Source: Limnoperna fortunei
Lineage: Eukaryota; Mollusca; Bivalvia; Mytilida; Modiolidae
Length of the DNA stretch: 64,000 bases
NCBI GenBank assembly: GCA_944474755.1
Contig: OX104111.1
Location: forward strand, 113,342,545 to 113,406,544
Direction of reading: 5' to 3'
Below are positions 1-8,540 of the stretch, in pieces. A program made the translations under genes and the position numbers. The notes beneath the pieces were generated by a model, which worked only from the letters and a program-made list of their open reading frames with translations, was not told where the DNA came from and did no database searches. Each line of letters opens with the position of its first letter. Position 1 is the first letter of the stretch.

Positions 1-2
1 CT

Positions 3-506
3 CTATCTATCGACGAACCTCCATCTTTAATATGCTATACCAAACAACAAATTGAATATATGAAACCTTATCTAGAAAAAGACAAAGACTGTGTTCTATG
101 AGTTGAGAGTTTAATCTCGGACCAGCATATGTTACAAACTTTGTGTATAAAAGCTGTGAAAAAGTCATCGCGTGAACCTCCGATTTTCATTGGTCCGACA
201 TTATTTCATTGGGATAGCTCATATTACACATATCATACATTTTTCTCTCATGCCAAAGCCCGCTTACAGACAGACGTTAAATGTGTTGATATTCGTATTG
301 GCAGTGACGACGAGGGTTGTTTAACTAAAGCTATTGACAAGTATTTCCTAAACGAAACAAGACTATTATGCACCAAACATATCAAAGACAATGTGACAGG
401 TTATGTAAAAAATAAGTTGCCGATGACTAAAGAACAACGCACTGCAGTTGTAATTACTGTTATCCTTCATGTTGTTAGTGCACTTTTCTCCTTGTTAGTG
501 CACTAA
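3..506 (+). pseudogene. MULE-type transposase fragment, frameshifted and truncated
   Basis: The open stretch 129-506 (125 codons) reads as part of a MULE-like transposase core. It has an FIGPTLFHWD segment at about residues 20-29, an acidic IGSDDEG motif (about 57-63) and an LLCTKHIKDNV motif (about 79-89). These match the usual order 'GP..LH', 'G.D.E' and 'C..H...N' in this family. The same frame from position 3 encodes a related upstream piece (PPSLICYTKQQ) ending in a stop near 99-101. Between about 95 and 160 the expected segment (FNLGPAYVTNF) lies in a different frame, so at least one frameshift separates the halves. The C-terminal side drifts into unrelated hydrophobic sequence before the stop at 504-506, and the left side runs off the window. 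The family call comes from remembered motifs and was not checked by search. It is almost certainly a dead transposon copy. Confidence 0.5.
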
Positions 507-887
507 CTATTAAATAAGGTATTTCTATTGACCCCTTTTGTCGCGCACGTGCGATCAGTGCTATTTTTACAATAAAATCCCAGATTAAGGTTAACATGAA
601 GTGTGAAAAAAGAAATGAATTTTGAAATAATGCAGTTCTGCATTTATTTATATGAATTCATATATTACTCAATTTGAGTAATTTATCAATGTAACAAGTT
701 GTAGTTCCTACATTAAATTTGTATGCACAATATCTCACCTAAAAGTTTTTTTTAAACAAAACAAAAATAAAGCCGTGTATCAAACAATACTTCAAAGTCA
801 GCCAGTTACTACAAAAATGTTTATTTAGTAATAATTGTTAATCAATAAAGTTCACCTGTCACAAGTGTTTATATCATTGTTCGCACC
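507..887. other. AT-rich intergenic stretch
   Basis: No gene is seen here. It contains a perfect 8-bp stem with a 3-base loop at 664-682 (ATTACTCA/TGAGTAAT) and a nearby GAATTC-centred palindrome around 650-665. These are short palindromes in AT-rich DNA without clear meaning. Confidence 0.5.
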
Positions 888-1328
888 CGTGGGGGGGGGG
901 GGGGGGGGGTAACTAAGGATACTTTTAGGTACAGGTCTGCGGACGGACATTTGAAAACCCACCCTATTCATATATTTTCGGACACTATAAAACAGGACCT
1001 AATCATATATTGAATGATTAAATCGGACCTATTCATATATTTTATTACTGCACATCCCCATTGACAAAATAGTACATTTACTACCAAAATGATAAATTTA
1101 TGTTAATGGAACACTTTGTTAGTAAAATCACTGCGGTTTACATAGGCTTAACATGCTTAAGATGAGAATTGAGTCATGGATATATTTAGATAATTTACAA
1201 CTACCCAATGATATATTTTTCAATGAAAAAAGCTACCTATTCATATATTTTGGAGAGCTAAAAAAGTGACCTATTCGGGCCGCACATCCGTATTACCCTA
1301 TATATACCAAGTTACCCCCCCCCCCCTC
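888..1328. mobile_element. Non-autonomous MITE-like element with poly-G terminal inverted repeats
   Basis: The left end carries 19 consecutive G (891-909) followed by TAACTAAGG. The right end, read in reverse complement, carries 12 G (C run 1315-1326) followed by TAACTTGG, so the ends are inverted repeats built around homopolymer G. The element is flanked by the same 8-bp direct repeat TTCGCACC at 880-887 and 1329-1336. An 8-bp target duplication is typical of hAT elements, although the outermost bases are not a clean hAT end. The interior has no coding potential. It repeats a motif close to CCTATTCATATATTTT near 963, 1028 and 1236 (sub-terminal repeats). Length is about 440 bp, as for a MITE. 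Superfamily assignment is an inference from the duplication length. Confidence 0.5.
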
Positions 1329-1336
1329 TTCGCACC

Positions 1337-1674
1337 ACATCGTTCACTATAAAATCAAGACATCAAATAACTGCAGTGCGTGGTTACATAATTATTTTTG
1401 GATTATTTTGTTTTAAAATTGCAATGTCTACTAAACATTTATTATTTAACATAATATTATCGCTTTTTCCTTTTTGTTGTTTATTTACCACAAAAAATGT
1501 CATTTTAATAGTGTTTGTGTATACATTTTTCACGATCATAAGGGGCTTCTTAAAATCGACTTTAACAGCGAAAATCTTCATGTTAACTTCACTTTTATAA
1601 CATTTTCCATCAACAATATAGTATATAAAACCTTTGAACAATAGAAATGCAAAAAATTTTTATTTTAATGTGAT
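1337..1674. other. AT-rich spacer, no supported gene
   Basis: Overlapping short reading frames on both strands (1376-1600 plus, 1384-1641 minus) consist mostly of hydrophobic, low-complexity codons expected of AT-rich DNA. Nothing recognisable is present. Confidence 0.5.
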
Positions 1675-1724
1675 TTTGGGTATAGTTTGGGTAAGTTTGG
1701 GTATGTTTGGGTAAGTTTGGGTAA
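1675..1724. repeat. Short tandem repeat, 10-bp unit, 5 copies
   Basis: Five tandem copies of TTTGGGTA followed by AG or TG (10-bp period). The G-rich unit superficially resembles telomeric DNA, but the period and spacing differ from TTAGGG. Confidence 0.85.
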
Positions 1725-1763
1725 AAAGTCACACCGGGATAAACTAGTTATACTTATCCTATA

Positions 1764-2564
1764 CGGCCTACTTCGATTCGTCCAACTCGAGTAAATCTGG
1801 TTACTCGAGTTGCAATCGAACTACCCGAGTTTGACTTTTGAATCCAACCCGAGTTAACTCGATTTCAACCCTGCCCCTGACCAGGTTTAATCGAGTTGCA
1901 AGATGGCGTCAAGAGAAATGTAAGCAGTTTTTAGAAATACATTTCATTGAAATATTAGAATATTTTGAGTTGTTTCGAAAAAAATAATTATAGAAACATG
2001 TTTTTGAACTTAAATAAATTGAAACAGTACTGTTTATGTATATTTCATGAATATTTACACTTTTTTAGCGAGAATAATCGATTTGATTAATTGGAACTGG
2101 AACGTCTAAAACTAAAATGTAAATTCCTGATTGGAAAGTGCTTGGAATTTTTTAAAATTTAATACATAATAGTAAATTTCAACTTTTACACCGGGATAAA
2201 AATAACTAGATTCCAGTTTATACCTATATCGCAGAAAAATTGAGCACCTGGCTGATCGAGTAAAAAATAGACCCAATATTCACTCGCTGCTTAGGTCCCC
2301 TGCTTATACTGATATAACACTGGATGCACATTGTAGATCTGGGAATATTTCGCGTCACCAGGCGTTCAGTTGCTACTGTCAACAATATACGAGAGTTACT
2401 AGTTTGTCGAGTTGCCACTTCGACTGAGTAGCTTTTGACGCATGCGCCGATCGGGTATAAAATTCAACCCGGATTACTCGAGTTGGACGAATCGAAGTAG
2501 GCCTACTTGACTTGGGGAGTTTTTTACGTCCTACACCGACAACTTAATGCCCTTGGTCGGACGG
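1764..2564. mobile_element. Composite inverted-repeat element flanked by 12-bp direct repeats
   Basis: Position 1765 starts GGCCTACTTCGATTCGTCCA and continues to about 1800. Its reverse complement, almost perfect over about 38 bp, ends at 2503. A 12-bp direct repeat ACTTATCCTATA lies at 1752-1763, immediately outside the left arm, and at 2565-2576, 61 bp outside the right arm. Several CTCGAGT-type motifs crowd the first 130 bp. The sequence just left of the element (ACACCGGGATAAA, about 1731) has a diverged copy inside it near 2188. Size, inverted ends and direct repeats suggest a transposable element. The offset of the right direct repeat leaves the true right end uncertain: 2503 by inverted repeat, 2564 by direct repeat. 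Just before the right direct repeat is a short hairpin (CCGAC/GTCGG, about 2536-2560). Confidence 0.45.
1903..2427 (+). CDS. Possible two-exon small ORF inside the inverted-repeat element
   Basis: This is speculative. An ATG at 1903 opens five codons (MASRE) and runs into a GTAAG donor-like site at 1920. An acceptor-like TATATCGCAG ends at 2234. Joining 1903-1919 to 2235-2427 keeps phase and gives a 69-residue protein ending at TGA 2425-2427. The second exon (NRPNIHSLLRSPAYTDI and so on, with several Cys) matches no family I recognise. The donor lacks the usual AG before GT. The open frame could be chance or a captured, degraded exon. It is listed because both splice-like signals and phase agree, and because it lies wholly between the inverted repeats. 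Confidence 0.12.
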
Positions 2565-2576
2565 ACTTATCCTATA

Positions 2577-3418
2577 TAAGATACTGATGGATTTATATGA
2601 GAAAAGATCAAAGAATTTAGAAGAATTACATCTGTTGATTCAATGTTAATAATATAAATTTGTACTTATTTTCATTTTATAATTTCTAGGTTTATCTTTA
2701 GTTTATAATAATAATTAATCACTGTACAATCACTATAAAATATATTATGTTCTTATATATTCCATATTATATTATATTTGATTGTAGCTCAGAAATGGGC
2801 GCCTCAGTTGGCTAAATATAATATCTTGTATCTTGTATATACAATAAACTCATTTATTGACATTTTATTTAATTAAAAAAATGATAACCTGACCCCAAGT
2901 GTGCCTGACAGGTGTATTTGTTAACCATGCCACGCCCAATCAAAACTTATTTTTCACTATTCACTGTATTTAACGGTTTCGAGTGTGTAAACACTCTTTT
3001 TTTTTAATAAAAAATGAGTTAAAATCGACTCTCATGTAGTATTAATATATTACTGACTTTTAAACTTACCACCAAAATATCACCTTCATCGTTTGTCGCC
3101 ATAGATCTGCAATTGGTCTATAAATAGAATGTAATATAGCTTAAAATCGATGAGGGTCAAAGAAGGGTGGTGTCAACGAACCTAATGTAATAATTTCTTT
3201 AAATATATTCCACTGTTTGAAAAGCCTCTTGAAAATAGCATATGTTTCATAATTGCATATAAATTTGTTTTCATGGTATACAAAATCTCATTTATTCCAA
3301 TATACATTACATACATGTTTGTCACGGTTTTTAGGTGAAAAACCGGAAACCCCCACTGTATACAGTAAAAACTTCACTATTTATGTTGAAATAACATGAG
3401 GAATGATAAATAAATATT
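2577..3418. other. AT-rich intergenic region
   Basis: No gene is seen. Around 2795-2865 is a stretch ending in ATACAATAAACTC that looks like the 3' end of a transcript or retroelement (AATAAA signal). Around 3329-3347 is a 7-bp stem (GGTTTTT/AAAAACC). The rest is plain AT-rich DNA. Confidence 0.4.
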
Positions 3419-3538
3419 AATTATTAGTATTTTTTCGCGAAACAAGGATTATCAGGTCTATATCAGATGAGCTCGTAGAGCGAATATTATTATACAGACC
3501 TGATAATCCTTGTCGAGCGAAAAAAAATACTAATAATT
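3419..3538. repeat. Foldback (long inverted repeat)
   Basis: The left arm 3419-3463 and right arm 3491-3538 are reverse complements with only a few differences. They share AATTATTAGTATTTTTT and CAAGGATTATCAGGTCT. The loop of about 27 bp contains GAGCTCGTAGAGCGAAT. The structure would form a stable hairpin. It resembles miniature foldback elements dispersed in invertebrate genomes, but no target duplication was found. Confidence 0.8.
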
Positions 3539-3540
3539 TT

Positions 3541-4112
3541 TTTATCGGTAATTTCTCAATTTAAATACATCTTTTTTTATTTGTTTCGTTTTTTGACACA
3601 TTTGAGGTAATTTTGCTTTGTAATAGTGTCGTTTTTACGGTAAGAATCTGAGCACTACTTCTTTTGTACAATTTTTATGCGTAATGCGGTCTGACATGAC
3701 GTCACTTCTACCTCATTCATTCAAAAACTGTTAAAGCGATTGTACGGACGGAGCCGGAGGGAATTTCAAAAGAATGGAGATGAAATGTCAATCTGAAACC
3801 AATTTCAGCGTTACTAAAAAGTTTAAAGAGGTAGGTTATCATGTTTGAAAACTATATTAATGTTTCTTCAAAGAAGAAAATAATTCTGATTACGATTTCT
3901 TTCACTGACTGGCTTGGTGTGCATATCGGTTATTCCGTTTATCATAAACTTTATGGGACTACCGATATTGATAAATCAATCCATATTGATTCCGTACCCC
4001 GTAAATATGTAATGAAAATGTCTGCCTGTGTAACACCAAGTAATTATAGTTCCTATAGTATAAAGGGCTATAGCCTATCAACTATTTACGTCTACGCCGA
4101 CTACGGTCACAT
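3541..4112. other. Intergenic region with an unconvincing 105-codon ORF
   Basis: The plus-strand frame 3841-4158 has no recognisable domain. Its last residues (poly-Phe) come from the CTT microsatellite at 4113-4126, which I read as the 3' tail of the neighbouring LINE. It therefore crosses a transposon boundary and is probably not a gene. A TGACGTCA site lies near 3697. Confidence 0.4.
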
Positions 4113-6150
4113 CTTCTTCTTCTTCTTTATGGTTTCCAGTATTCCATCTAAGAGATGATTAATTACTGGTGCATACGTGGCCTATTTACAACAAAAAATG
4201 ATAACTGAAAATTTGTTATTTAAAGATAAGGAAGTGCAATGAACAAGCGTAGGTGATTAAAACTATGTACACGAGATGAATATAACTTAGTGGAGGGTGG
4301 AGAGGACAGCTGGCGTTAGCTGTTCTCTGAAGATATCGACAGAAGAGGATTGTATGATTGTAACTGGTAGGAGGTTCCATTGAGTAATTGTATGGGGGAA
4401 GAAGGAATATCTGTACGAGTCTTTGGATGTGTGTATATGTCTGAAATGCAGTGGGTGGTGCCGTCTAGATCGTGAGTCTGATGGGATGAGAATTGTGCTA
4501 GTTGGTATTGCAACAAGTTGATGTGTGATTTTATACATCATAATTAATCGTGTTCGTAGCCTACGTTCAAGTAATTGTGGCCAGTTTAATGTATTTATCA
4601 TTGAAGATACACTGCTGGTATTGTGGTATCGATTACAAGCATACCTTGCTGCCCTCCTTTGCACCATTTCTATCTTCGAGATAGATTCTGTAGTGTGCGG
4701 ATCCCATACTGAGCAGGAGTACTCAAGTTTGGGACGGACTAGAGCTTGGTATGCTTGACTTTTGATGTTTTGATTATTTGTTTTGAGGTTTCTTTTGAGA
4801 AATCCTAAAGTTTTATTTGCCTTGGAAGTGATGTCAGAAATGTGTTGGTCCCATTTGAGATTGGATTGAAGAGTGATACCAAGGTACTTTGCGGAAGTAA
4901 CAGATTCTAGAGTGTGATTATGGAGGACATAGTTATGGCGGAGTGGTTGGCGCTTAGTTGATACAGACAGAACAGTACATTTATCCGGGTGAAAGGCCAT
5001 CAACCAATCAGATTCCCATTTGGCAGCTGCATCAAGATCAGCTTGCAGTTTTAAACAGTCACTCTGTGTTTTAACTGGCATGTAAATTATACTGTCATCA
5101 GCAAATAATCGTAATTTGCTGTTTGAAAGGTAGTCTGGGAGGTCATTAATATAAACAAGAAATAAGACAGGTCCTAGGACTGTACCTTGTGGAACGCCAG
5201 ATGTAACTGGGACTGTGTTTGATGTTTTTCCTTCCAGGACAACTGTTTGTGTGCGGTTTTCAAGAAAAGCTGAGATCCAGTTTAAAGTGTTTCCGGTTAT
5301 ACCAAAGGAGTTTAATTTGTAAAGTAGATGGCGGTGTGGGACTTTGTCAAAGGCTTTGGCAAAGTCCATAATGATGAGATCAGTTTGTGTGTTTGAGTTA
5401 TTTGAAGAGTGTAGTTCTTGAACAAACGATAAAAGTTGTGTTTCGCATGAGCGAGAGCGTCGAAAGCCATGTTGGAGGTCGTATAGGATGTTGTGTGATT
5501 CTAGATGGTTCATAATGTGAGATGTTACAATGTCAATGTGCTCCATTAACTTGCAGCAGATGCAAGTTAATGAGATTGGTCTATCACCCTTTTTGAATGC
5601 TGGTGTAACGTTAGCGTGTTTCCAGTCATTTGGTGTTATTCCTGTGTCGTAGGATTTTTGAAATAAAAGACAAAGAATGGGTGCGATATAGGTTTTCGTT
5701 TCTTTGAGTAGGCGGCCACTGATATTGTCTGGTCCTGTGGCTTTATGTGGATTGATATTGTTTAAAAGTTTTTCAATGCCTGGTGTTGTGATATTGAGAC
5801 GACTGATTTTAGGGTGTGAGCTAATGCCTTTGTCAGGAATAGAATCAGATGTAGTAGGTGTAAAGACTGATTGAAATTGTTCATTCAAGAGATTGGCTTT
5901 TTCTGTTATGTCTGTTATAATGGTGCCTTCTTTTTTAAGTGCTGCAATTCCAGACTTGTCAGTTCGTATTGACTTAATATATTGGAAGAGTTTCTTTGGT
6001 TTATATTGGTTTTGGGGAGTAGTACCTGGCTCGGTTATTGGGAGATCCAGTATATACTCGATGTTTCGGCAATCTTCCTTCATTCCGCGATCAAAACGAA
6101 GTGTACTGTTAAAATATCCTGCATTTTATTCTCTATTAATTATAAACATG
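4113..6150 (-). mobile_element. 5'-truncated LINE (non-LTR retrotransposon, CR1/Jockey-like group)
   Basis: On the minus strand this contains a large reverse-transcriptase ORF (6083-4287). About 160 bp of 3' untranslated sequence follows, ending in a short AAG microsatellite (CTT repeats at 4113-4126 on the plus strand), a common LINE 3' tail. Upstream of the ORF the frame meets a stop near 6130 and the expected endonuclease domain is absent, so the copy is 5'-truncated, as most LINE insertions are. The upstream boundary (about 6090-6170) is approximate. No clear target-site duplication was identified. Clade assignment rests on remembered similarity of the RT region and is tentative. Confidence 0.85.
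4287..6083 (-). CDS. Non-LTR reverse transcriptase (partial ORF2)
   Basis: An uninterrupted 598-codon frame encodes the reverse transcriptase of a LINE, which copies element RNA into DNA at the target site. Visible motifs in order: HKATGPDNISG (about 113-123); KKGDRPISLT (about 164-173); QHGFRRSRSCETQL (about 204-217); LIIMDFAKAFDKV with the first catalytic Asp (about 236-248); SGVPQGTVLGPVLF (about 295-308); the catalytic FADD box (327-330); SAKYLGITL (about 397-405); and a C-terminal region with a CSVWDPHT motif (about 457-464). The N-terminal endonuclease is missing. Between KKGDR and PISLT the family normally has about seven more residues (ending NYR); here they are absent in frame, a probable small deletion in the fingers region. 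The ATG used is simply the first in frame after the truncation and is not a native start. The copy is young enough to lack stops but is probably inactive. Confidence 0.9.
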   Translation of the reverse strand: MKEDCRNIEYILDLPITEPGTTPQNQYKPKKLFQYIKSIRTDKSGIAALKKEGTIITDITEKANLLNEQFQSVFTPTTSDSIPDKGISSHPKISRLNITTPGIEKLLNNINPHKATGPDNISGRLLKETKTYIAPILCLLFQKSYDTGITPNDWKHANVTPAFKKGDRPISLTCICCKLMEHIDIVTSHIMNHLESHNILYDLQHGFRRSRSCETQLLSFVQELHSSNNSNTQTDLIIMDFAKAFDKVPHRHLLYKLNSFGITGNTLNWISAFLENRTQTVVLEGKTSNTVPVTSGVPQGTVLGPVLFLVYINDLPDYLSNSKLRLFADDSIIYMPVKTQSDCLKLQADLDAAAKWESDWLMAFHPDKCTVLSVSTKRQPLRHNYVLHNHTLESVTSAKYLGITLQSNLKWDQHISDITSKANKTLGFLKRNLKTNNQNIKSQAYQALVRPKLEYSCSVWDPHTTESISKIEMVQRRAARYACNRYHNTSSVSSMINTLNWPQLLERRLRTRLIMMYKITHQLVAIPTSTILIPSDSRSRRHHPLHFRHIHTSKDSYRYSFFPHTITQWNLLPVTIIQSSSVDIFREQLTPAVLSTLH

Positions 6151-6659
6151 TGTTCCAACCAAATTAAACGCCGTTAAAGGAATACAATTTCAAGACCCGT
6201 TTATTCTAGCGTACTGCCTACAAAAAAAGGGGTGTATTGTATGTACATTTTTCGTTATTCTTATTTCAGGAGACAAATAAGATACTTTCTAGATACTGAT
6301 TGTGTGTTGCGTTTTATATTTTGTAACACTTCTTAGTGTCTGGACAGGTCTGATTAATTGCAGCATCAGATGTATTGTTTCTTTCGGGATGTTTGTTTTC
6401 CTTAATATTTATGAGCTTTGGTCAGTGATGCGCGGTTGGTCAAAAAGTAAGGCAGATTCTTCCGCAATGTGTTCGCGCATGACAAATGACCAACAGCTGA
6501 TAATTTCTAGTATCACTAGTCGTTGTTCTACTAAGCGTTGATACTGATTTTATTGGTAGTAAAGATCAAAGGAAATTGTAACAAATTACCGAGTGTATAA
6601 CATTATTAATAAGGAATGTAAATAGACAAAATGCCTGTGCGTAGCCCCTTATCAAGTAT
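6151..6659. other. Intergenic region, unrecognised 79-codon ORF
   Basis: A plus-strand frame (6302-6541) with a hydrophobic N-terminal half has no recognisable motif and no supporting splice or promoter signals. It is probably chance. Nothing else is visible. Confidence 0.35.
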
Positions 6660-7192
6660 CCTGTTGTAATGACGACATCATCTACAAGTAGAGAGCTACG
6701 TCAAACAAATTATAACCTGTTGTAATGACGTCATCTACAGGTAAAGAGCTAAGTCAAAAAAAATTATAACCTGTTGTAATGACGTCATCTACAGGTAGAG
6801 AGCTAAGTAAAAAAAAAATATAACATGTTGTAATGACGACGTCATCTACAAGTAGAGAGCTAAGTCAAAAAAAATATAACCTGTTTAAATGACGTCATCT
6901 ACAAGTAGAGAGCTAAGTCAAAAAAATTATAACCTGTTTAAATGACGTCATCTACAGGTAGAGAGCTAAGTCCAAAAATTATAACCTGTTGTAATGACGT
7001 CATCTACAGGTAGAGAGCTATGTAAAAAAATTAAAACCTGTTGTAATGACGTCATCTACAGGTAGAGAGCCAAGTAAAAAAATAATAACCTGTTGTAATG
7101 ACGTCATCTACAGGTAGAGCTAAGTAAAAAATTATAAATTGTTGTAATGAAGTCATCTACAGGTAGAGAGCTAAGTCAAAAAATTTTAACCT
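6660..7192. repeat. Minisatellite, about 54-bp unit, 10 copies, with repeated CRE-like sites
   Basis: Ten tandem copies of a unit beginning CTGTTGTAATGACGTCATCT, continuing ACAGGTAGAGAGCTAAGTC and then an A-rich linker of variable length before ATAACC. Seven of the ten units contain the perfect palindrome TGACGTCA, the CREB/ATF consensus. The first, fourth and last are altered there. Unit length varies because of the poly-A stretch. Whether the sites bind any factor is unknown. Confidence 0.95.
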
Positions 7193-7260
7193 GACAACCT
7201 AATTAGTTTTTGATTGATGAACATTGATTATCAATCAGGAATGGAATAAATAATCAATTA

Positions 7261-7551
7261 GGGACAGACCATTTAACTTGAAAGGGGGGGGGGGGGGGGG
7301 GCCTTGGTTTTTTGTTTTGGTCAGAATTTTTTTTTCCGCGCACAGCGCAGATAAAATATTTATTTTTTGAAGACAGAATATTTTTTTTCATTGTTAGCAT
7401 TATTTTATATAGCAGAAATCCTTCTTCAGAATATTTTTTTCTTACCCTCTGCTTCCAAAATATTTTTTTTCATCATAAATCATTTTCAAAATACTTTTTT
7501 AGGAAAAAACCAAGGCCCCCCCCCCCCCCTGCAAGTTAAATGGTCGGTCCC
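7261..7551. mobile_element. Harbinger-like MITE with G-tract terminal inverted repeats
   Basis: The 291-bp element starts GGGACAGACCATTTAACTTG and ends in its reverse complement with 19 of 20 bases identical. Inside this come 18 G on the left (7284-7301) and 14 C on the right (7516-7529), then CCTTGGTTTTTT and its complement, matching perfectly. TTA occurs directly outside both ends (7258-7260 and 7552-7554), the 3-bp target duplication typical of PIF/Harbinger elements. The interior is T-rich with four repeats close to AGAATATTTTTTT and has no transposase. Short reading frames through it (7312-7657) are artefacts. This is a confident MITE; the superfamily call rests on duplication length and sequence. 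Confidence 0.85.
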
Positions 7552-7554
7552 TTA

Positions 7555-8067
7555 CTATTTATTAAGTTTTCACTACACTAACTCTCAAAAAATATCTTTA
7601 TACGTTGAACCCGCCAGTAGAGGCGGTTTGAGGCGGTTTTTTTTCCCTGTTGCTTAAAATTAATGTTTGTGTAATATAGGTAAAATTATCAACAGAAGCA
7701 TGAATCTTATAAACATTGATAATCCAGAATACAACGTTGTCTTTTTAAAATCAAATAACGTCAGTACACACAACTAAGATGAAAATGATTATTGTTTGTT
7801 TATTTGTAGTTTATGGCGTCCAGTTTTTAGTGGGTACCAGGTCAAAACCTTGAGTCGTGCACACAATATGCTTGCAGTCATCCTCAGTATTGGCTGACCA
7901 CGTGATCATTAGTAGATGATTAATGGCCACAGAGGCGCAACAAGATGAATATGAAAGCTATGCAGATAGTCTTAATTATATACTTCTTACGATTAACATA
8001 ACTTTTCAAATCTTTCTGTACTGAGAGAAGTTACTGTGAGAAATCTATACAGAATATTATACTTATA
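7555..8067. other. Intergenic region
   Basis: No gene is seen. It includes an imperfect AGGCGGTTT duplication near 7621-7640 and a short SINE 3'-end remnant (listed separately). The remainder is unremarkable AT-rich DNA. Confidence 0.4.
7785..7850 (-). repeat. SINE 3'-end remnant
   Basis: The 17-bp string ATGGCGTCCAGTTTTTA at 7813-7829 is identical to 10765-10781 in the intact SINE. In both, the sequence that would follow on the minus strand runs into a CAAA/CAAACAA-type tail (TTGTTTGTTTATTTG at about 7791-7805). The head and body are missing or too diverged to see. Confidence 0.45.
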
Positions 8068-8210
8068 AGATTATTACATGGTCATTTCCGTATTTGACCC
8101 TAGTATCAGCCCCGAGACTCCAATATCAGCCAAGAGGGCTTTAGCCCGAGGTTTGATAAGGGTCGAGAGCTGACACCAGGGTCAATATGGAAATGACCAT
8201 GTAATAATCT
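8068..8210. repeat. Foldback element A
   Basis: The arms 8068-8110 and 8169-8210 are inverted repeats (AGATTATTACATGGTCATTT outermost, then a TTGACCCT-type segment), with a few mismatches toward the loop. The loop of about 58 bp contains GAGGGCTTTAGCCCGAGG, itself a small hairpin. No coding content. Confidence 0.85.
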
Positions 8211-8230
8211 ATGTATCATGTATTTTATCA

Positions 8231-8371
8231 GTTACCTACGTTATAACCCGGGTGTATGGAAATTGTACCACCTGAAAGGACTTTTGTTCAGCCTGAGGCG
8301 GAGCCGAATGCTGTCCAGAAGTACTTTCAGGTGGTAAAATTTCCATACACCCGGGTTATAACGTAGGTAAC
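8231..8371. repeat. Foldback element B
   Basis: The arms 8231-8282 and 8320-8371 are inverted repeats of 52 bp with only about two mismatches (outer part GTTACCTACGTTATAACCCG). The loop of 37 bp contains GCCTGAGGCGGAGCCGAATG. It is only 20 bp from foldback A and has the same long-stem, GC-rich-loop architecture, but the arm sequences are unrelated. Near-identity of the arms points to recent origin or gene conversion between arms. Confidence 0.9.
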
Positions 8372-8513
8372 GGATTTATCTCCGGCTTACAAGTTTAAAA
8401 GGCTCAAAATAGGTTCTTTTGTCGTCAGAAATAAGCTAATTGTGCTACGTCATCACAGTTGCTCACAAAATTTTATACGTTTTTCATGCAGAAAATGCCC
8501 ATTTTACCAGGTC

Positions 8514-8540
8514 GAGGATGGTACCTTAGGTACCAACCTC
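8514..8540. repeat. Short perfect-type hairpin
   Basis: GAGGATGGTACC, then TTA, then GGTACCAACCTC: a 12-bp stem with one mismatch and a 3-base loop. No neighbouring T run or gene suggests a function. Confidence 0.7.

Noticed and set aside
1376..1641. Overlapping hydrophobic ORFs on both strands
   Set aside because: AT-rich low-complexity translations with no motif, and each is antisense to the other.
1675..1724. Interstitial telomere repeat
   Set aside because: The unit TTTGGGTAAG has a 10-bp period and does not contain TTAGGG arrays; there are only five copies.
2224..2418. Minus-strand 64-codon ORF
   Set aside because: No motif. It lies opposite the plus-strand open exon-like stretch inside the inverted-repeat element and has no independent support.
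3841..4158. 105-codon plus-strand ORF
   Set aside because: No recognisable domain. Its C-terminus runs through the LINE's CTT tail, so it crosses an insertion boundary.
4525..6177. Plus-strand ORFs opposite the reverse transcriptase
   Set aside because: They are antisense shadows of the LINE coding frame.
7312..7657. Two plus-strand ORFs rich in Phe and Pro
   Set aside because: They read through the T-rich interior and C-tract of the MITE; composition explains them.
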